From contig NZ_LMUS01000006.1 of NCBI RefSeq assembly GCF_009765835.1, positions 1-64,000 on the forward strand: 64,000 nucleotides of DNA, read 5' to 3'. Every line of letters begins with the position of its first letter. Positions within the stretch are counted from its first letter, which is position 1. This stretch comes from Granulicella sp. L56. GTDB lineage: Bacteria; Acidobacteriota; Terriglobia; Terriglobales; Acidobacteriaceae. The position numbers and the translations under genes were made by a program. Positions 47,301 to 55,283 of this stretch are shown here, in pieces. Under the pieces are notes generated by a model. The model was not told the DNA's origin. It saw only the letters and a program-made list of their open reading frames with translations, and ran no database searches.

Positions 47301-47803
47301 GGCAAGTTGTTTGAGACGCCCATGCTAAGGGTCGCAAGTGCTGTCAGATTGCGGCCATTGGTGGCCAACTGTGTAACCTGCTGGCCGCTGATCAAATTGC
47401 TGAGTTCACTGGTTTCTGATTGAAGCTGCAACGCGTTCGCTTCAACTACTATCGTCTGACCTTGACTACCGACAATAAGGACGGCGTTCTCTTCCAGCGT
47501 TTGAGCGACGTTCACAACAATGTCAGTCTTGGTGTATTTCTGAAATCCTGGCGATGAAATGCTGAGCGTGTGATGGCCAACGCCCACATTAGCAAAACGG
47601 TAGTCTCCTGCACTGTTCGACGTGACATGTCTTGCTTGATCGGTGGCTAGATTAGTGAGAGTAATGTCCGCATTTGGAATTACTGCTCCCGTGGAATCTC
47701 GTACGGTTCCGTTTATGGTCGCGTTGTCCTGAGCTTGCGCGAATGGAAGGAACATCAGGCACAGCATGACCAAGCTGAGCAGACGAAAACGAGCGTAGTT
47801 CAT
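44384..47803 (-). CDS. Oar-like TonB-dependent receptor of the GntR locus
   Basis: 1,139 aa. Signal peptide ending near residue 24 (LPFAQAQ), carboxypeptidase-regulatory-like domain at about 26-95 (ATINGTVRDSTGAVIPNADITL), plug block VYLLDGAEMNDRGCGGCFDILPSLDALAEF near 195-225 and a long barrel ending in LGAKLHF. The two-cysteine loop in the plug (RGCGGCF) is unusual. Its promoter (TTGACA, 17 bp, TATAGA) overlaps a tandem heptamer site attributed to the GntR protein, tying this receptor to the arabinose-type catabolic genes on the other strand. An arabinan or arabinoxylan oligosaccharide is a plausible cargo. Confidence 0.87.
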   Translation of the reverse strand: MNYARFRLLSLVMLCLMFLPFAQAQDNATINGTVRDSTGAVIPNADITLTNLATDQARHVTSNSAGDYRFANVGVGHHTLSISSPGFQKYTKTDIVVNVAQTLEENAVLIVGSQGQTIVVEANALQLQSETSELSNLISGQQVTQLATNGRNLTALATLSMGVSNNLPDFNTVNANTSGNGISFNGTRANHNVYLLDGAEMNDRGCGGCFDILPSLDALAEFQTLNSNYSPDYGIGSGGTILMVVKSGSRDFHGGLWEFNRNEAYDANNYFSNLAGQSRPELRLNEFGGNIGGPLWIPHVYNNSRKRTFFFVNEEWRRLVVGSAPSVVNTIASSNFPTAGQPVTYTVPSNGTVPQVPLTADPAKLALYQADGLTPGQPFLHNIIPANLIDPNAVLEMNAGTFPKPNFGTGQYISSIPQPTNVHEDVVRIDHAIDSKLQLMGRYVHDAVTQTSYPPQWGDSSYPTTGSTMLNPAWMAAFKLTQMYSPSLLNETAFNYSDNTVTINPQGVSAQPSGWTGTTFFPLANNIGSRMPEIDLGAPYNTNWSSNYFPWKNFYASYQIRDDLSWTKGKHQFKFGFSYLRVVKNQQLQANTQGTAHFDSSAYSKDSYVNFLLGDAASFTQLQYLANKHWVNNNYGFYGNDNWHVTPRLTLNFGLRFDGLPHAFERFNQFANFVPTDYSAAQGYPLNPDGTLNPSSLTSYGGQAFYLNGIREAGVDGFPRGAVQNKYNTWQPRIGFAYDLSGDGKTVFRGGIGVFYERVQGNDVYNAAQNPPFAYQPSATNVYFSNPNTSALNGVTTTQAFPSTLTNLKYNYPPPGTTTFSLGFQRQLAQSVIAVLQYGGSTGWDQNDDRGINTLPLTDPNNPGNPYGLRQSVADGSVNANLYRIYPGYSSIVQEENEANFNYHSLQAGLRMENRHGLTLQLAYTWSHEIDDGSGDLNSLSNPFNAGYDRGSGGLDRRHIFNASYIYSIPFFTHSSNIVERSFLGGWEFSGITIAQSGTPQSISYNGADTIGLGGNTSNRPDLLGKVSYPKKRSAWFNTSAFASPVAPWNGGANQGFGNAGKDAVVLPGRFNFNLSLFKSIAFTSSGEGPSLQLRIETFNAFNHTQFNGIDSGSTDSNFGQITSAYDPRVLQLGAKLHF

Positions 47804-47894
47804 GAGTCTCTCCTAAGCAAATCTTTGACAACCTGGATCTTCCGAGGAGGAGATTAGAAAGCTCCGCCCCGGATATCTAATATTTAGTCGATAA

Positions 47895-47923
47895 TCTATA
47901 ATCTTTAGATGTGGGATTGTCAA
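47895..47923 (-). promoter_or_regulatory. Promoter of the TonB receptor with overlapping heptamer operator
   Basis: Minus strand: TTGACA (47923-47918), 17-bp spacer, TATAGA (47900-47895). The plus-strand heptamers CTATAAT CTTTAGA occupy 47896-47909, covering the -10 box, as expected for a repressor site. Confidence 0.6.
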
Positions 47924-48110
47924 TAGATTTCTTCAAATTAGCGCATCTACCGCAACATCAACCTCTTCCCCTCTATTCTCAGTTTTTAAATGGAGTAGTC
48001 GCTACCATAGTCACCGCAGGTCTCTACCTGAAGTAAAACGCCTCAAGGACTCAGATTCGCCTCGGGAACTTCGCGGATGCGAAGACCCAATTGCTTTCAA
48101 GAATAAGAGC

Positions 48111-48139
48111 TTGCATTTATCATTTATAATCTATAATCT
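48111..48139 (+). promoter_or_regulatory. Promoter of the metallo-hydrolase operon with heptamer operator
   Basis: TTATAAT CTATAAT at 48124-48137; the second heptamer contains a perfect TATAAT (48132-48137). The -35 is less certain (TTGCAT at 48111-48116 with a short 15-bp spacer). The 11-mer ATCTATAATCT (48129-48139) is identical to 47894-47904. Confidence 0.5.
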
Positions 48140-48164
48140 GCTCCATATTGAGGGTGAACCTGAA

Positions 48165-49091
48165 TTGAAGATAGACCCGGTCGCGTATCCCCAAGCTGTT
48201 GAGCCCCCTTATGTCTTCACAAAAAATAATGCATACGATCGCGACGCTGCGATTGAGCTGGTTGTACCTCAAAAAATGGGAAGCCAACAGTATATGCAGA
48301 CGATCCGAGACTATAGGGTTCCCCCTGATGCAATCGCGATCTGGTACCTGGGACAGAATGGCTTCCTTCTCAAGGATGCTACCGGCCCACTGATTGGAAT
48401 CGATTTATACCTGACAAATAGCTGCGCTGATAAGTTTGCTCAACTTCCCTATCGGTTAGACCGGCAACTTCCTATCTTTATTGAGCCTGAAGATCTCGAC
48501 ATCGACGTGTTTATTACGACTCATTCCCACGACGACCACGCAGATCCCGAAACTATTCGAAGGCTGACGAAAACGAGAACTAGCAGTTTTCTTGGACCGT
48601 TTGATTCAATGCGCGTCTATCAGGAGTGCGGTATACCGCTCTCCTCCTGTCGGCTCATCCATCCGGGTGAGATGGTCAGCATCGGCTCTTCGGTAACGGT
48701 ACAAGCAACATTTGCGTTGCCAACCGATGCGACCGACCTTAACCACACCGGCATGTTGTTCCAGTTTTCCAATGGAATAAGTTTTTATAACAGCGGAGAT
48801 ACGGCCTACTCGGAAGGGCTTACGTCGCTCCTGCCGACAGATGTCGAGATTTGCGCTATCTGTATCAATGGCGGCTTTCATAACTTATCTCCAATGCAGG
48901 CTGCCACTATTGCTAAGGCAATCCGACCTCGAGTAGTACTTCCCTGCCATTACGACATGATGGTGAACAATGTCGGTTCACCGGAGATGTTGCGAGTTGC
49001 ACTAGATTTATTAGGTTCGAACGCCGATTTTTTCATTATGAAATATTACGAACCCTGGCTTTACAAGCTTCGTCAGGATCAACAGCTTTGA
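48165..49091 (+). CDS. UlaG-like metallo-beta-lactamase-fold hydrolase
   Basis: 308 aa if translation begins at TTG 48165, which has GAGGGTG nine bases upstream and leaves a short leader after the predicted promoter. A TTG at 48111 would lie inside the promoter; an ATG at 48276 is the alternative, just before the conserved region. IAIWYLGQNGFLLKD opens the fold; the zinc motif HSHDDH is in FITTHSHDDHAD; further ligands are in NHTG, NSGDTAYS and LPCHYD. The nearest named relative is L-ascorbate-6-phosphate lactonase UlaG, so a sugar lactonase role fits its operon with two SDRs and a zinc dehydrogenase, but is inferred. Confidence 0.82.
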   Translation: MKIDPVAYPQAVEPPYVFTKNNAYDRDAAIELVVPQKMGSQQYMQTIRDYRVPPDAIAIWYLGQNGFLLKDATGPLIGIDLYLTNSCADKFAQLPYRLDRQLPIFIEPEDLDIDVFITTHSHDDHADPETIRRLTKTRTSSFLGPFDSMRVYQECGIPLSSCRLIHPGEMVSIGSSVTVQATFALPTDATDLNHTGMLFQFSNGISFYNSGDTAYSEGLTSLLPTDVEICAICINGGFHNLSPMQAATIAKAIRPRVVLPCHYDMMVNNVGSPEMLRVALDLLGSNADFFIMKYYEPWLYKLRQDQQL

Positions 49092-49116
49092 ACCCAGTAT
49101 GGATATTAGGTGGTTT

Positions 49117-49887
49117 ATGAACATATCTCTCGCAAACAAAGTGGCAGTCGTCACCGGTGCATCTTCCGGCATCGGCCTTGCAGTCACGCGCGCGTATCTT
49201 GATTCGGGGGCTGCGGGCGTCATCGCAGTATTTCGCCGACAGGAGATGCCACAAGAACTGGAAGAAGCCGTGCGGCTATATCCAGGAAAGCTCCACATCG
49301 TACGCGGCGATGTTGCTGAAGAGCAGACATCAATTGATTACACTAAAGCGGCCTTGGAACACTTCGGCCGAATGGACATTCTAGTGAGCAACGCCGCAGT
49401 CAGTGTCGTGAAACCGATTCATCTACATTCACCAGATGAATGGGACTCTGTTATGAACTCTAACGTTAAGAGTCTCTACTGGGCTGCTCGTCATGTAATT
49501 CCAGTAATGATTCAACAGGGTGGAGGGCTGATTCTAATTAGCGGGTCGATCTCAGGAGAGGCTGGTATCCCTACCCAGGGAGCGTATGCTCCTTCAAAAG
49601 GCGCTCTTCACCAGATGACGCGTCAGATGGCCATCGAATATGCCAAGCATGGAATTAGAGTCAATACCATCGCCTGCGGAACCGTCGATACACCGATTGT
49701 GCACCAGTCGGCTCAGGCCTCGGGTGATCCAGAAGGCTATTGGAATATGTTGCGTAATGCTCATCCAATCGGCCGCATTGCAAGTTCGAAAGAAGTCGCC
49801 GGCTTCTATACATATATGGCGTGCGATATGGCCACTTTTTTTACGGGAGCAGTCGTCATGATGGATGGCGGCTACACCGCGCAGTAG
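49117..49887 (+). CDS. SDR-family NAD(P)-dependent oxidoreductase
   Basis: 256 aa from ATG 49117, which has AGG seven bases upstream; an ATG at 49099 adds six residues. Rossmann nucleotide-binding motif VVTGASSGIGLAV, the NAG-type motif as SNAAVSV, active-site Ser in LISGSIS and YxxxK as YAPSKGAL. The C-terminus has the usual FFTGAVVMMDGGYTA. It follows the metallo-hydrolase by 25 bp and precedes the zinc dehydrogenase by 9 bp, so the three are one transcript. It probably oxidises a sugar or sugar acid; substrate unknown. Confidence 0.88.
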   Translation: MNISLANKVAVVTGASSGIGLAVTRAYLDSGAAGVIAVFRRQEMPQELEEAVRLYPGKLHIVRGDVAEEQTSIDYTKAALEHFGRMDILVSNAAVSVVKPIHLHSPDEWDSVMNSNVKSLYWAARHVIPVMIQQGGGLILISGSISGEAGIPTQGAYAPSKGALHQMTRQMAIEYAKHGIRVNTIACGTVDTPIVHQSAQASGDPEGYWNMLRNAHPIGRIASSKEVAGFYTYMACDMATFFTGAVVMMDGGYTAQ

Positions 49888-49896
49888 GGAGACTCG

Positions 49897-50922
49897 ATGA
49901 AAATGATGCTCGCTGCCCGATATTTGGGTCCTGATCGCCTGGAAACAGAGGAGGTGCCTTTGCCTGTAATCGGCGATGAAGAAGCCTTGATTCAAGTAGA
50001 AGCGTGCGGCTTTTGCGGTTCCGATATTTCGATCGTTACGGGAACGCATCCGCGTGCAAAGGCACCTCTCACTATCGGTCACGAACTTTCAGGCCGAATC
50101 GTGGAGATTCAATCGTCGACCGGCCCATTTGAGCCCGGCGATCGAGTGACCACGTACCCTCTCATCTCCTGCGGACACTGTCATGCCTGTACCCATGGCA
50201 ATCCTCATGTATGCCGCCAGCTTCGTCTCTTTGGCTTCGATGTGGACGGAGGTATGGCCGAGTTCGTGAAATTGCCGGTCTCGTCACTCATGAAGCTGCC
50301 AGAGGAGATGCCTGGACATATCGGGGCGCTGATCGAACCGCTTGCAGTCGCGGTGCACGGCATTGGGCGCACAAGTTTGCAAGGAGTGCAGGTTGCAGCA
50401 GTACTGGGAGCAGGGCCGATCGGACTTTTGACAGCTCTGGTAGCAAGAGAGCGAGGCGTATCCAATGTGATTATCAGCGATATCCTGCCGTCTCGTCTTG
50501 ACCTTGCGGCGAGCCTGGGTCTGTCCGTGGCGCTGGCAGGAAAGGACCTCAAAAGCCTCATTATGGAACTCTCAGAAAGAAATGGAGCGGATGTTCTCTT
50601 TGAATGTGCTGGATCTGCCACCTCTGCCAGGGAGATGACGTCTCTGGTTCGTTCGCGGGGAGTGATCGTAAATCTGGGAGTCTTTAAGAAGCCGGTTGAG
50701 ATTGATATGCAGTCGATCAATTTCAAGGAAATTGAGATGCTCGGCTCCAGGGTCTATGAGCGCAAAGACTTCCAAACCGCAATTGATCTCGCGATGCGAC
50801 TTCCTCTCGATCAAATTGTGACGCATTCGTTTCCTTTGCACGATGTCGCTAGCGCGTTTAAACAGTTCCAGTCCGGAGAAGTATGTAAAGTACTGATTCG
50901 ACCGATGGAGCATGTATCTTGA
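49897..50922 (+). CDS. Zinc-dependent medium-chain dehydrogenase (sorbitol/threonine dehydrogenase type)
   Basis: 341 aa. Catalytic zinc ligands in ACGFCGSDIS and IGHELSG, four structural-zinc cysteines in SCGHCHACTHGNPHVC, and NAD(P) binding at VLGAGPIGLLTALVARERG. The family oxidises secondary alcohols of polyols and sugar acids such as sorbitol, galactitol, galactonate or threonine. It starts after GGGAGA with a 9-bp gap from the preceding SDR and its stop overlaps the next SDR start (TTGA), pointing to a coupled two-step oxidation. Confidence 0.9.
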   Translation: MKMMLAARYLGPDRLETEEVPLPVIGDEEALIQVEACGFCGSDISIVTGTHPRAKAPLTIGHELSGRIVEIQSSTGPFEPGDRVTTYPLISCGHCHACTHGNPHVCRQLRLFGFDVDGGMAEFVKLPVSSLMKLPEEMPGHIGALIEPLAVAVHGIGRTSLQGVQVAAVLGAGPIGLLTALVARERGVSNVIISDILPSRLDLAASLGLSVALAGKDLKSLIMELSERNGADVLFECAGSATSAREMTSLVRSRGVIVNLGVFKKPVEIDMQSINFKEIEMLGSRVYERKDFQTAIDLAMRLPLDQIVTHSFPLHDVASAFKQFQSGEVCKVLIRPMEHVS

Positions 50923-51683
50923 ATCCATTTGCAGTGGAGGGAAAACTCGCCTTAGTCACCGGTGCGACGCGAGGCATCGGGTTGGGTGTCGCTCGAGCCT
51001 TCGGAGAATCCGGACTAAAGCTAATTTTGGTTGGTCGCGACATCAATGAACTGCAGCATGTGGCGGAAGAGCTGCGGCAAACCGCCCCGCAAGTTCACGT
51101 TGAACCGTTCGATCTGCTTCGTTCAGGAGAAATCGCATTCTGGTTTGAAGATCTGTGCGGAAGGGTCGGCACCCCGGATATTCTTGTGAATTCAGCCGGT
51201 ATCTCTCGACGAGGAGCGGCAACCGATCTCGCACTCGAAGATTGGAATGATGTGATGGCACTCAACACGACCGCCATCTTCGAACTTAGCCGAGCATTCG
51301 CGAAGAGACGCATCGCTGAAGGTCAGGGCGGCAGAATCATTAATATCGCTTCGCTGATGACCGCAGCCGCAAGGCCAAGAACTTCTCCATACACAGCATC
51401 CAAAGGCGCCGTTGGACAGCTCACGAAAGCGTTAGCGGTGGAATGGGCTCAATATGGAATTCTCGTGAATGCGATTGCTCCAGGGTATATCGATACCGAT
51501 CTGAATAAAGAACTCGTTGCGGATTCTAAATTCAATAACTGGGTCAAAGAGCGATGCCCCTTGGGTCGCTGGGGTACACCTGTTGATATCGCGTGGCCAG
51601 TTGTCTTTCTGGCAAGTTCTGCTGCAGCCTTTATTACTGGACAGGTCATTTTTGTGGACGGTGGCTGGCTGGCAACGTTCTAG
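50919..51683 (+). CDS. SDR-family oxidoreductase, gluconate 5-dehydrogenase type
   Basis: 254 aa, TTG start overlapping the dehydrogenase stop by four bases. Motifs: LVTGATRGIGLGVARAF, LVNSAGISRRG, catalytic Ser in NIASLMTAAARPRTS and YTASKGAV. The C-terminus ITGQVIFVDGGWLA is standard. The overall pattern, including the NxSAGI and APGYIDTDLNKEL blocks, resembles 2-keto-sugar-acid reductases such as gluconate 5-dehydrogenase and related 2-dehydro-3-deoxy-sugar-acid enzymes. Last gene of the metallo-hydrolase operon; substrate unknown. Confidence 0.87.
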   Translation: MNPFAVEGKLALVTGATRGIGLGVARAFGESGLKLILVGRDINELQHVAEELRQTAPQVHVEPFDLLRSGEIAFWFEDLCGRVGTPDILVNSAGISRRGAATDLALEDWNDVMALNTTAIFELSRAFAKRRIAEGQGGRIINIASLMTAAARPRTSPYTASKGAVGQLTKALAVEWAQYGILVNAIAPGYIDTDLNKELVADSKFNNWVKERCPLGRWGTPVDIAWPVVFLASSAAAFITGQVIFVDGGWLATF

Positions 51684-51736
51684 GACGGCCCGAAATCACG
51701 CATTTAATCAATTGACAATCATGAAGTTAGCTTATT

Positions 51737-51765
51737 TTGACTCATTTCAATCTATAGTCTATAGT
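51737..51765 (+). promoter_or_regulatory. Promoter of the MFS/GH51 genes with tandem heptamer operator
   Basis: TTGACT (51737-51742), 17-bp spacer, TATAGT (51760-51765). The heptamers CTATAGT CTATAGT (51752-51765) are a perfect tandem repeat and cover the -10 box; CTATAG is itself self-complementary, so the site also reads as a near palindrome. Confidence 0.65.
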
Positions 51766-51800
51766 TTCGATGTTATCCATTACGCTTCGCGAGGCTTTCA

Positions 51801-53174
51801 TTGCACCTAGCTAATGCCGTTCCCGCGTCTCAGAGCGCGTCCAAAGTCCCTCTGAATCGAACGGTGGTAGAAAGCGCGATGACCGCATCTTTGGGTGGCC
51901 TTCTTTTTGGCTTTGATACAGCGGTTATCGCCGGTGTAACAGGAGCACTGACCGATAAATTTTTTTTAACGCCAACGTCCCTCGGCTTCACCGTTGCTAT
52001 CGCGCTCTGGGGGACGATCGTGGGAGCTGCCTGCGGCGGTTATGCGGGCACTCGATTTGGCCGTCGGGACAGCTTGCGTGCGCTGGCACTTCTCTTCATT
52101 ATCTCCGCCCTTGGATGTGCCTTTGCATGGGACTGGGCTTCCTTCCTCGTGTTCCGTTCTATCGCAGGCATCGCAATTGGAGCCTCTTCCGTTTTGGGAC
52201 CCATGTATATCGCGGAGATCGCGCCTGCACAATGGCGGGGACGCATGGTTGGTTCATTCCAACTCAACATTGTCTTTGGAATCCTGGTCGCGTACTTCTC
52301 CAACTATGTGATCGGCACCTTTAATCTTGGCCCGACCGAGTGGCGATGGAAGCTTGGAGTTTCAGCCATACCTGGATTTCTGTTCTTGATCATGCTGTTC
52401 CGAATTCCGCGGAGTCCTCGCTGGCTTGTAGAAAAGGGCAGAGTAAGAGAGGCAAAGGAAGCTCTCAACCAGATCGCGGGAGCAGCGGCATCGTCCGAGC
52501 TCGAAGCGATCGAGGAATCGCTTGCCATGGATCGTAGCGCCGGCAATCAGCCTCTATTCTCGCGACGCTATCGTGTTCCAGTCGCGCTGGCGGTAATGAT
52601 CGCTCTCTTCAATCAGTTTTCCGGTATCAACCCTATTCTTTATTACTTGAATGACATCTTCCAGAGAGCTGGCTTCACAAAGGTCTCTGGGGATCTACAA
52701 GCGGTAGCCATCGGTGCAACGAATCTGGTCTTCACGGTTGTCGCAATGTGCATCATTGATAAAGTGGGACGCAAGAGACTCTTGATTGTCGGATCGGTAG
52801 GAACTTTCGTATGCCTTACGACGATTAGCGCTCTCTTTTTAACTGGAAAGCACCAGAACCTTTTGCTGTGGCCACTTGGAGGCTTTGTCGCATTCTTCGC
52901 CGTATCGCAGGGATCCGTGATCTGGGTCTACATCAGCGAAATCTTTCCGAATTCTGTGCGAGCTAAGGGCCAGAGTCTGGGAAGTTTCACGCATTGGCTT
53001 ACGTGTGCAACCCTCGCCAACTTCTTCCCGATTGTTGCAGTACATACCGTGTCCGCACCATTCATTTTTTTCTCTTCGATGATGGTGCTCCAATTCATTG
53101 TTGTTGTCTGGTTTTTCCCCGAGACCAAAGGATTCACACTCGAGGAGTTGCAACATCGTCTTGAGACGAAGTAA
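51801..53174 (+). CDS. MFS sugar transporter, sugar porter family (arabinose/xylose type)
   Basis: 457 aa, TTG start six bases after GAGG. Twelve transmembrane segments; signatures include GGLLFGFDTAVIAG in TM1, GTRFGRRDSL, PMYIAEIAPAQWRGRMVGSFQ, RIPRSPRWLVEKGRV, FNQFSGINPILYYLNDIF in TM7, IIDKVGRKRLL and FPETKGFTLEELQ. This matches AraE/XylE-like proton symporters. It has its own heptamer-marked promoter and is followed 58 bp later by GH51 arabinofuranosidase, so L-arabinose is the most likely sugar; sequence alone does not prove it. Confidence 0.9.
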   Translation: MHLANAVPASQSASKVPLNRTVVESAMTASLGGLLFGFDTAVIAGVTGALTDKFFLTPTSLGFTVAIALWGTIVGAACGGYAGTRFGRRDSLRALALLFIISALGCAFAWDWASFLVFRSIAGIAIGASSVLGPMYIAEIAPAQWRGRMVGSFQLNIVFGILVAYFSNYVIGTFNLGPTEWRWKLGVSAIPGFLFLIMLFRIPRSPRWLVEKGRVREAKEALNQIAGAAASSELEAIEESLAMDRSAGNQPLFSRRYRVPVALAVMIALFNQFSGINPILYYLNDIFQRAGFTKVSGDLQAVAIGATNLVFTVVAMCIIDKVGRKRLLIVGSVGTFVCLTTISALFLTGKHQNLLLWPLGGFVAFFAVSQGSVIWVYISEIFPNSVRAKGQSLGSFTHWLTCATLANFFPIVAVHTVSAPFIFFSSMMVLQFIVVVWFFPETKGFTLEELQHRLETK

Positions 53175-53232
53175 GCCTCCGCACAGCCAATGGCCCAAAA
53201 AATACATATCTGAACTAGTACAGGAGTTACAA

Positions 53233-54888
53233 ATGGAACGAAGACAGTTTCTCAAGAATTCTGCAATGGCAGGCGCTTCACTTGCTTTTTCCGGAAAGAA
53301 GGCCTGGGCAAACTTCGCTGATGCTCATATTGAAGTTCTCCTGGACGAGCCGAAAGGCGAGATCTCCCCTAATATCTATGGCCAGTTCACAGAACACATC
53401 GGAGGCGTCATTTACGACGGCGTATGGGTCGGAGAGAAATCGAAGATTCCTAACCGCTATGGTATCCGTTCCCAGCTACTGGACCTGATGAAACATATCC
53501 ATGTTCCTGTCATTCGTTGGCCGGGAGGTTGTTTCGCAGATAGCTACGATTGGAAAGATGGTATCGGTCCAGCTTCGAAGCGGCTGCGGCGTACCAATTT
53601 CTGGGAGGGAGATCCTGATGCGATCAGGCTTCATGAGAAAGGCCCTCAAATATTCGAACCCAACGAATTTGGCACCAATGAGTTTGTCCGGTTTTGTAAG
53701 CTGTCTGGGGCACAACCGTATCTTGCGGCAAACCTGCGAAGCCTTCCCGCGCTTGATTTCGATCATTGGGTGGAATACTGCAACTCACCAGCAGGAAGTA
53801 CAACCCTGGCGGAGATGCGCGCGAGCGATGGCTTCCCGGAGCCATTCAATGTCCGCTACTGGGGTGTGGGTAACGAGAGCTGGGGATGTGGCGGAAACTT
53901 TACTCCAGAAGAATATGCATCCGAGTTTCGCCGCTTTACGACATGGATTCCTAAATATGGTATCGATCTGCAACTGATAGGTTCCGGGCCGAATGGCAAT
54001 GACATCGATTGGACACATCGCTTTTTCGACCAGATCTATTCCGACCATGCTTACCACAATGCTAATTTCACCGGCTGGTCTGTGCATCACTATGCATCGG
54101 ACCTGAGCCGCGGCAGAACAAAGGATTGGGCTTCAAGTAAGGGAGACGCTTTACAGTTCGATGCAGTGGACTGGTATGAGCTCTTGCGCGAGAGCAACCG
54201 CATTGAGCAGATCATTAACGATCAGTGGGCAGTCATGGGACAGTACGACACGCAGCATCACATAAAACTGGTAGTCGATGAATACGGTCCGTGGTATCGC
54301 GAAGGGACGGAGCTTGACCCTACTCACATCTTCGGCCAACAGGTGACAGTGCGCGATGCGCTAGCCACGGCGCTGACGCTGGATACCTTTAATCGAAACC
54401 CTGAGAAGGTGAGCATGGCCACTTGCGCACAACTAATCAACAACTTAAACGCGCTTTTTCTGGCGCATGAAGATCGATTTTTCGCGACACCAAACTTCCA
54501 TATCTTCGCTATGTACGCCGCTCACCAAGGCGGGCAAGCGCTGCGAACTGAGTTCTCCGCTCCAGACGTGCAATACCTGCGTGATGGCGAATCGGCGCGC
54601 TTCTGGGGTCTGAACGGCTCGGCATCTCGAAAAGGACAGCTTGTGACGCTAACCATAGTTAATCCAGATCTGTCGAAGGCAACCGAAACCCAGATCGCAC
54701 TTAGAGGAGCCAGAGTAATTCGTGCATCGGGTTCCGTTCTTGCTGCCAGCGACATGCACGCTCACAATACCTTCGATCAGCCAAATGCGGTAGTGCCTGC
54801 AAATCTAACGGTAACGATAAGTGATCAACTATTGAACGTCAGTATTCCGGCAGCGTCTGTTACCAAGTTGGATGTGGTCCTTGGATAA
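53233..54888 (+). CDS. Alpha-L-arabinofuranosidase, GH51, with Tat signal
   Basis: 551 aa from ATG 53233, preceded by AGGAG; a longer frame back to 53098 runs through the transporter gene and is rejected. A twin-arginine signal opens the protein (R3-R4-Q-F-L-K then a small-residue stretch), so the enzyme is exported folded. Catalytic acid/base is E215 in GVGNESWGCGG and nucleophile E350 in LVVDEYGPWY. Other family blocks are SPNIYGQFTEHIGG, IRWPGGCFADSYDWKDGIGP and the C-terminal beta sandwich. It removes arabinose from arabinan or arabinoxylan for the adjacent transporter. Confidence 0.93.
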   Translation: MERRQFLKNSAMAGASLAFSGKKAWANFADAHIEVLLDEPKGEISPNIYGQFTEHIGGVIYDGVWVGEKSKIPNRYGIRSQLLDLMKHIHVPVIRWPGGCFADSYDWKDGIGPASKRLRRTNFWEGDPDAIRLHEKGPQIFEPNEFGTNEFVRFCKLSGAQPYLAANLRSLPALDFDHWVEYCNSPAGSTTLAEMRASDGFPEPFNVRYWGVGNESWGCGGNFTPEEYASEFRRFTTWIPKYGIDLQLIGSGPNGNDIDWTHRFFDQIYSDHAYHNANFTGWSVHHYASDLSRGRTKDWASSKGDALQFDAVDWYELLRESNRIEQIINDQWAVMGQYDTQHHIKLVVDEYGPWYREGTELDPTHIFGQQVTVRDALATALTLDTFNRNPEKVSMATCAQLINNLNALFLAHEDRFFATPNFHIFAMYAAHQGGQALRTEFSAPDVQYLRDGESARFWGLNGSASRKGQLVTLTIVNPDLSKATETQIALRGARVIRASGSVLAASDMHAHNTFDQPNAVVPANLTVTISDQLLNVSIPAASVTKLDVVLG

Positions 54889-55283
54889 ACAATTTCAACC
54901 ACTTGCCTGCAATTAAACTTGTACCCGATGTTTGTTCACCGGCAGCCACGCTTCAGAAGCAGGTGCAACACTTTCAACTCGCAATATCAGTCCATAGTGT
55001 TCATTGAGCCCTATGGGTCTGCTCGTTGCCTACGCAGTAAGTTCAGTGAAGAAATGCTGGCCGAGCGGCCACGCTCTCTTGGAATCGAGGTTCGCCGCAA
55101 GTGTAAAGTCACTAGCTTCGTACAGCAGGTGATTCGAAGCTGCCCTCGGTGCCGACCTTGACATCAAGCAGTCGCTTCGTTCTTTATGAAGAACTCTGTA
55201 TTCGATGTGATAATTCTGTTGCCCCTGACCAACTGTTAGGCAGGAAAGCGAAACAAATAAAGTAAAGGACTCAGGAATATCCC
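54889..55283. other. 395-bp intergenic region before GH54
   Basis: No gene, promoter or repeat that I can support. Two small dyads occur (TGGCCGAGCGGCCA near 55060 and GTTCTTTATGAAGAAC near 55175). The GH54 start is preceded by GGACTCAGGAATATCCC, a fair ribosome site. Confidence 0.4.

Larger units (their letters stand above)
47804..48164. other. 361-bp divergent promoter region between TonB receptor and metallo-hydrolase
   Basis: No gene. It holds two tandem heptamer sites and two promoters, one for each direction (listed separately). The middle (about 47925-48105) shows nothing recognisable. Confidence 0.55.

Noticed and set aside
53098..53232. Upstream extension of the GH51 frame
   Set aside because: It overlaps the transporter's end, lacks a ribosome site and would bury the Tat signal that starts at 53233.
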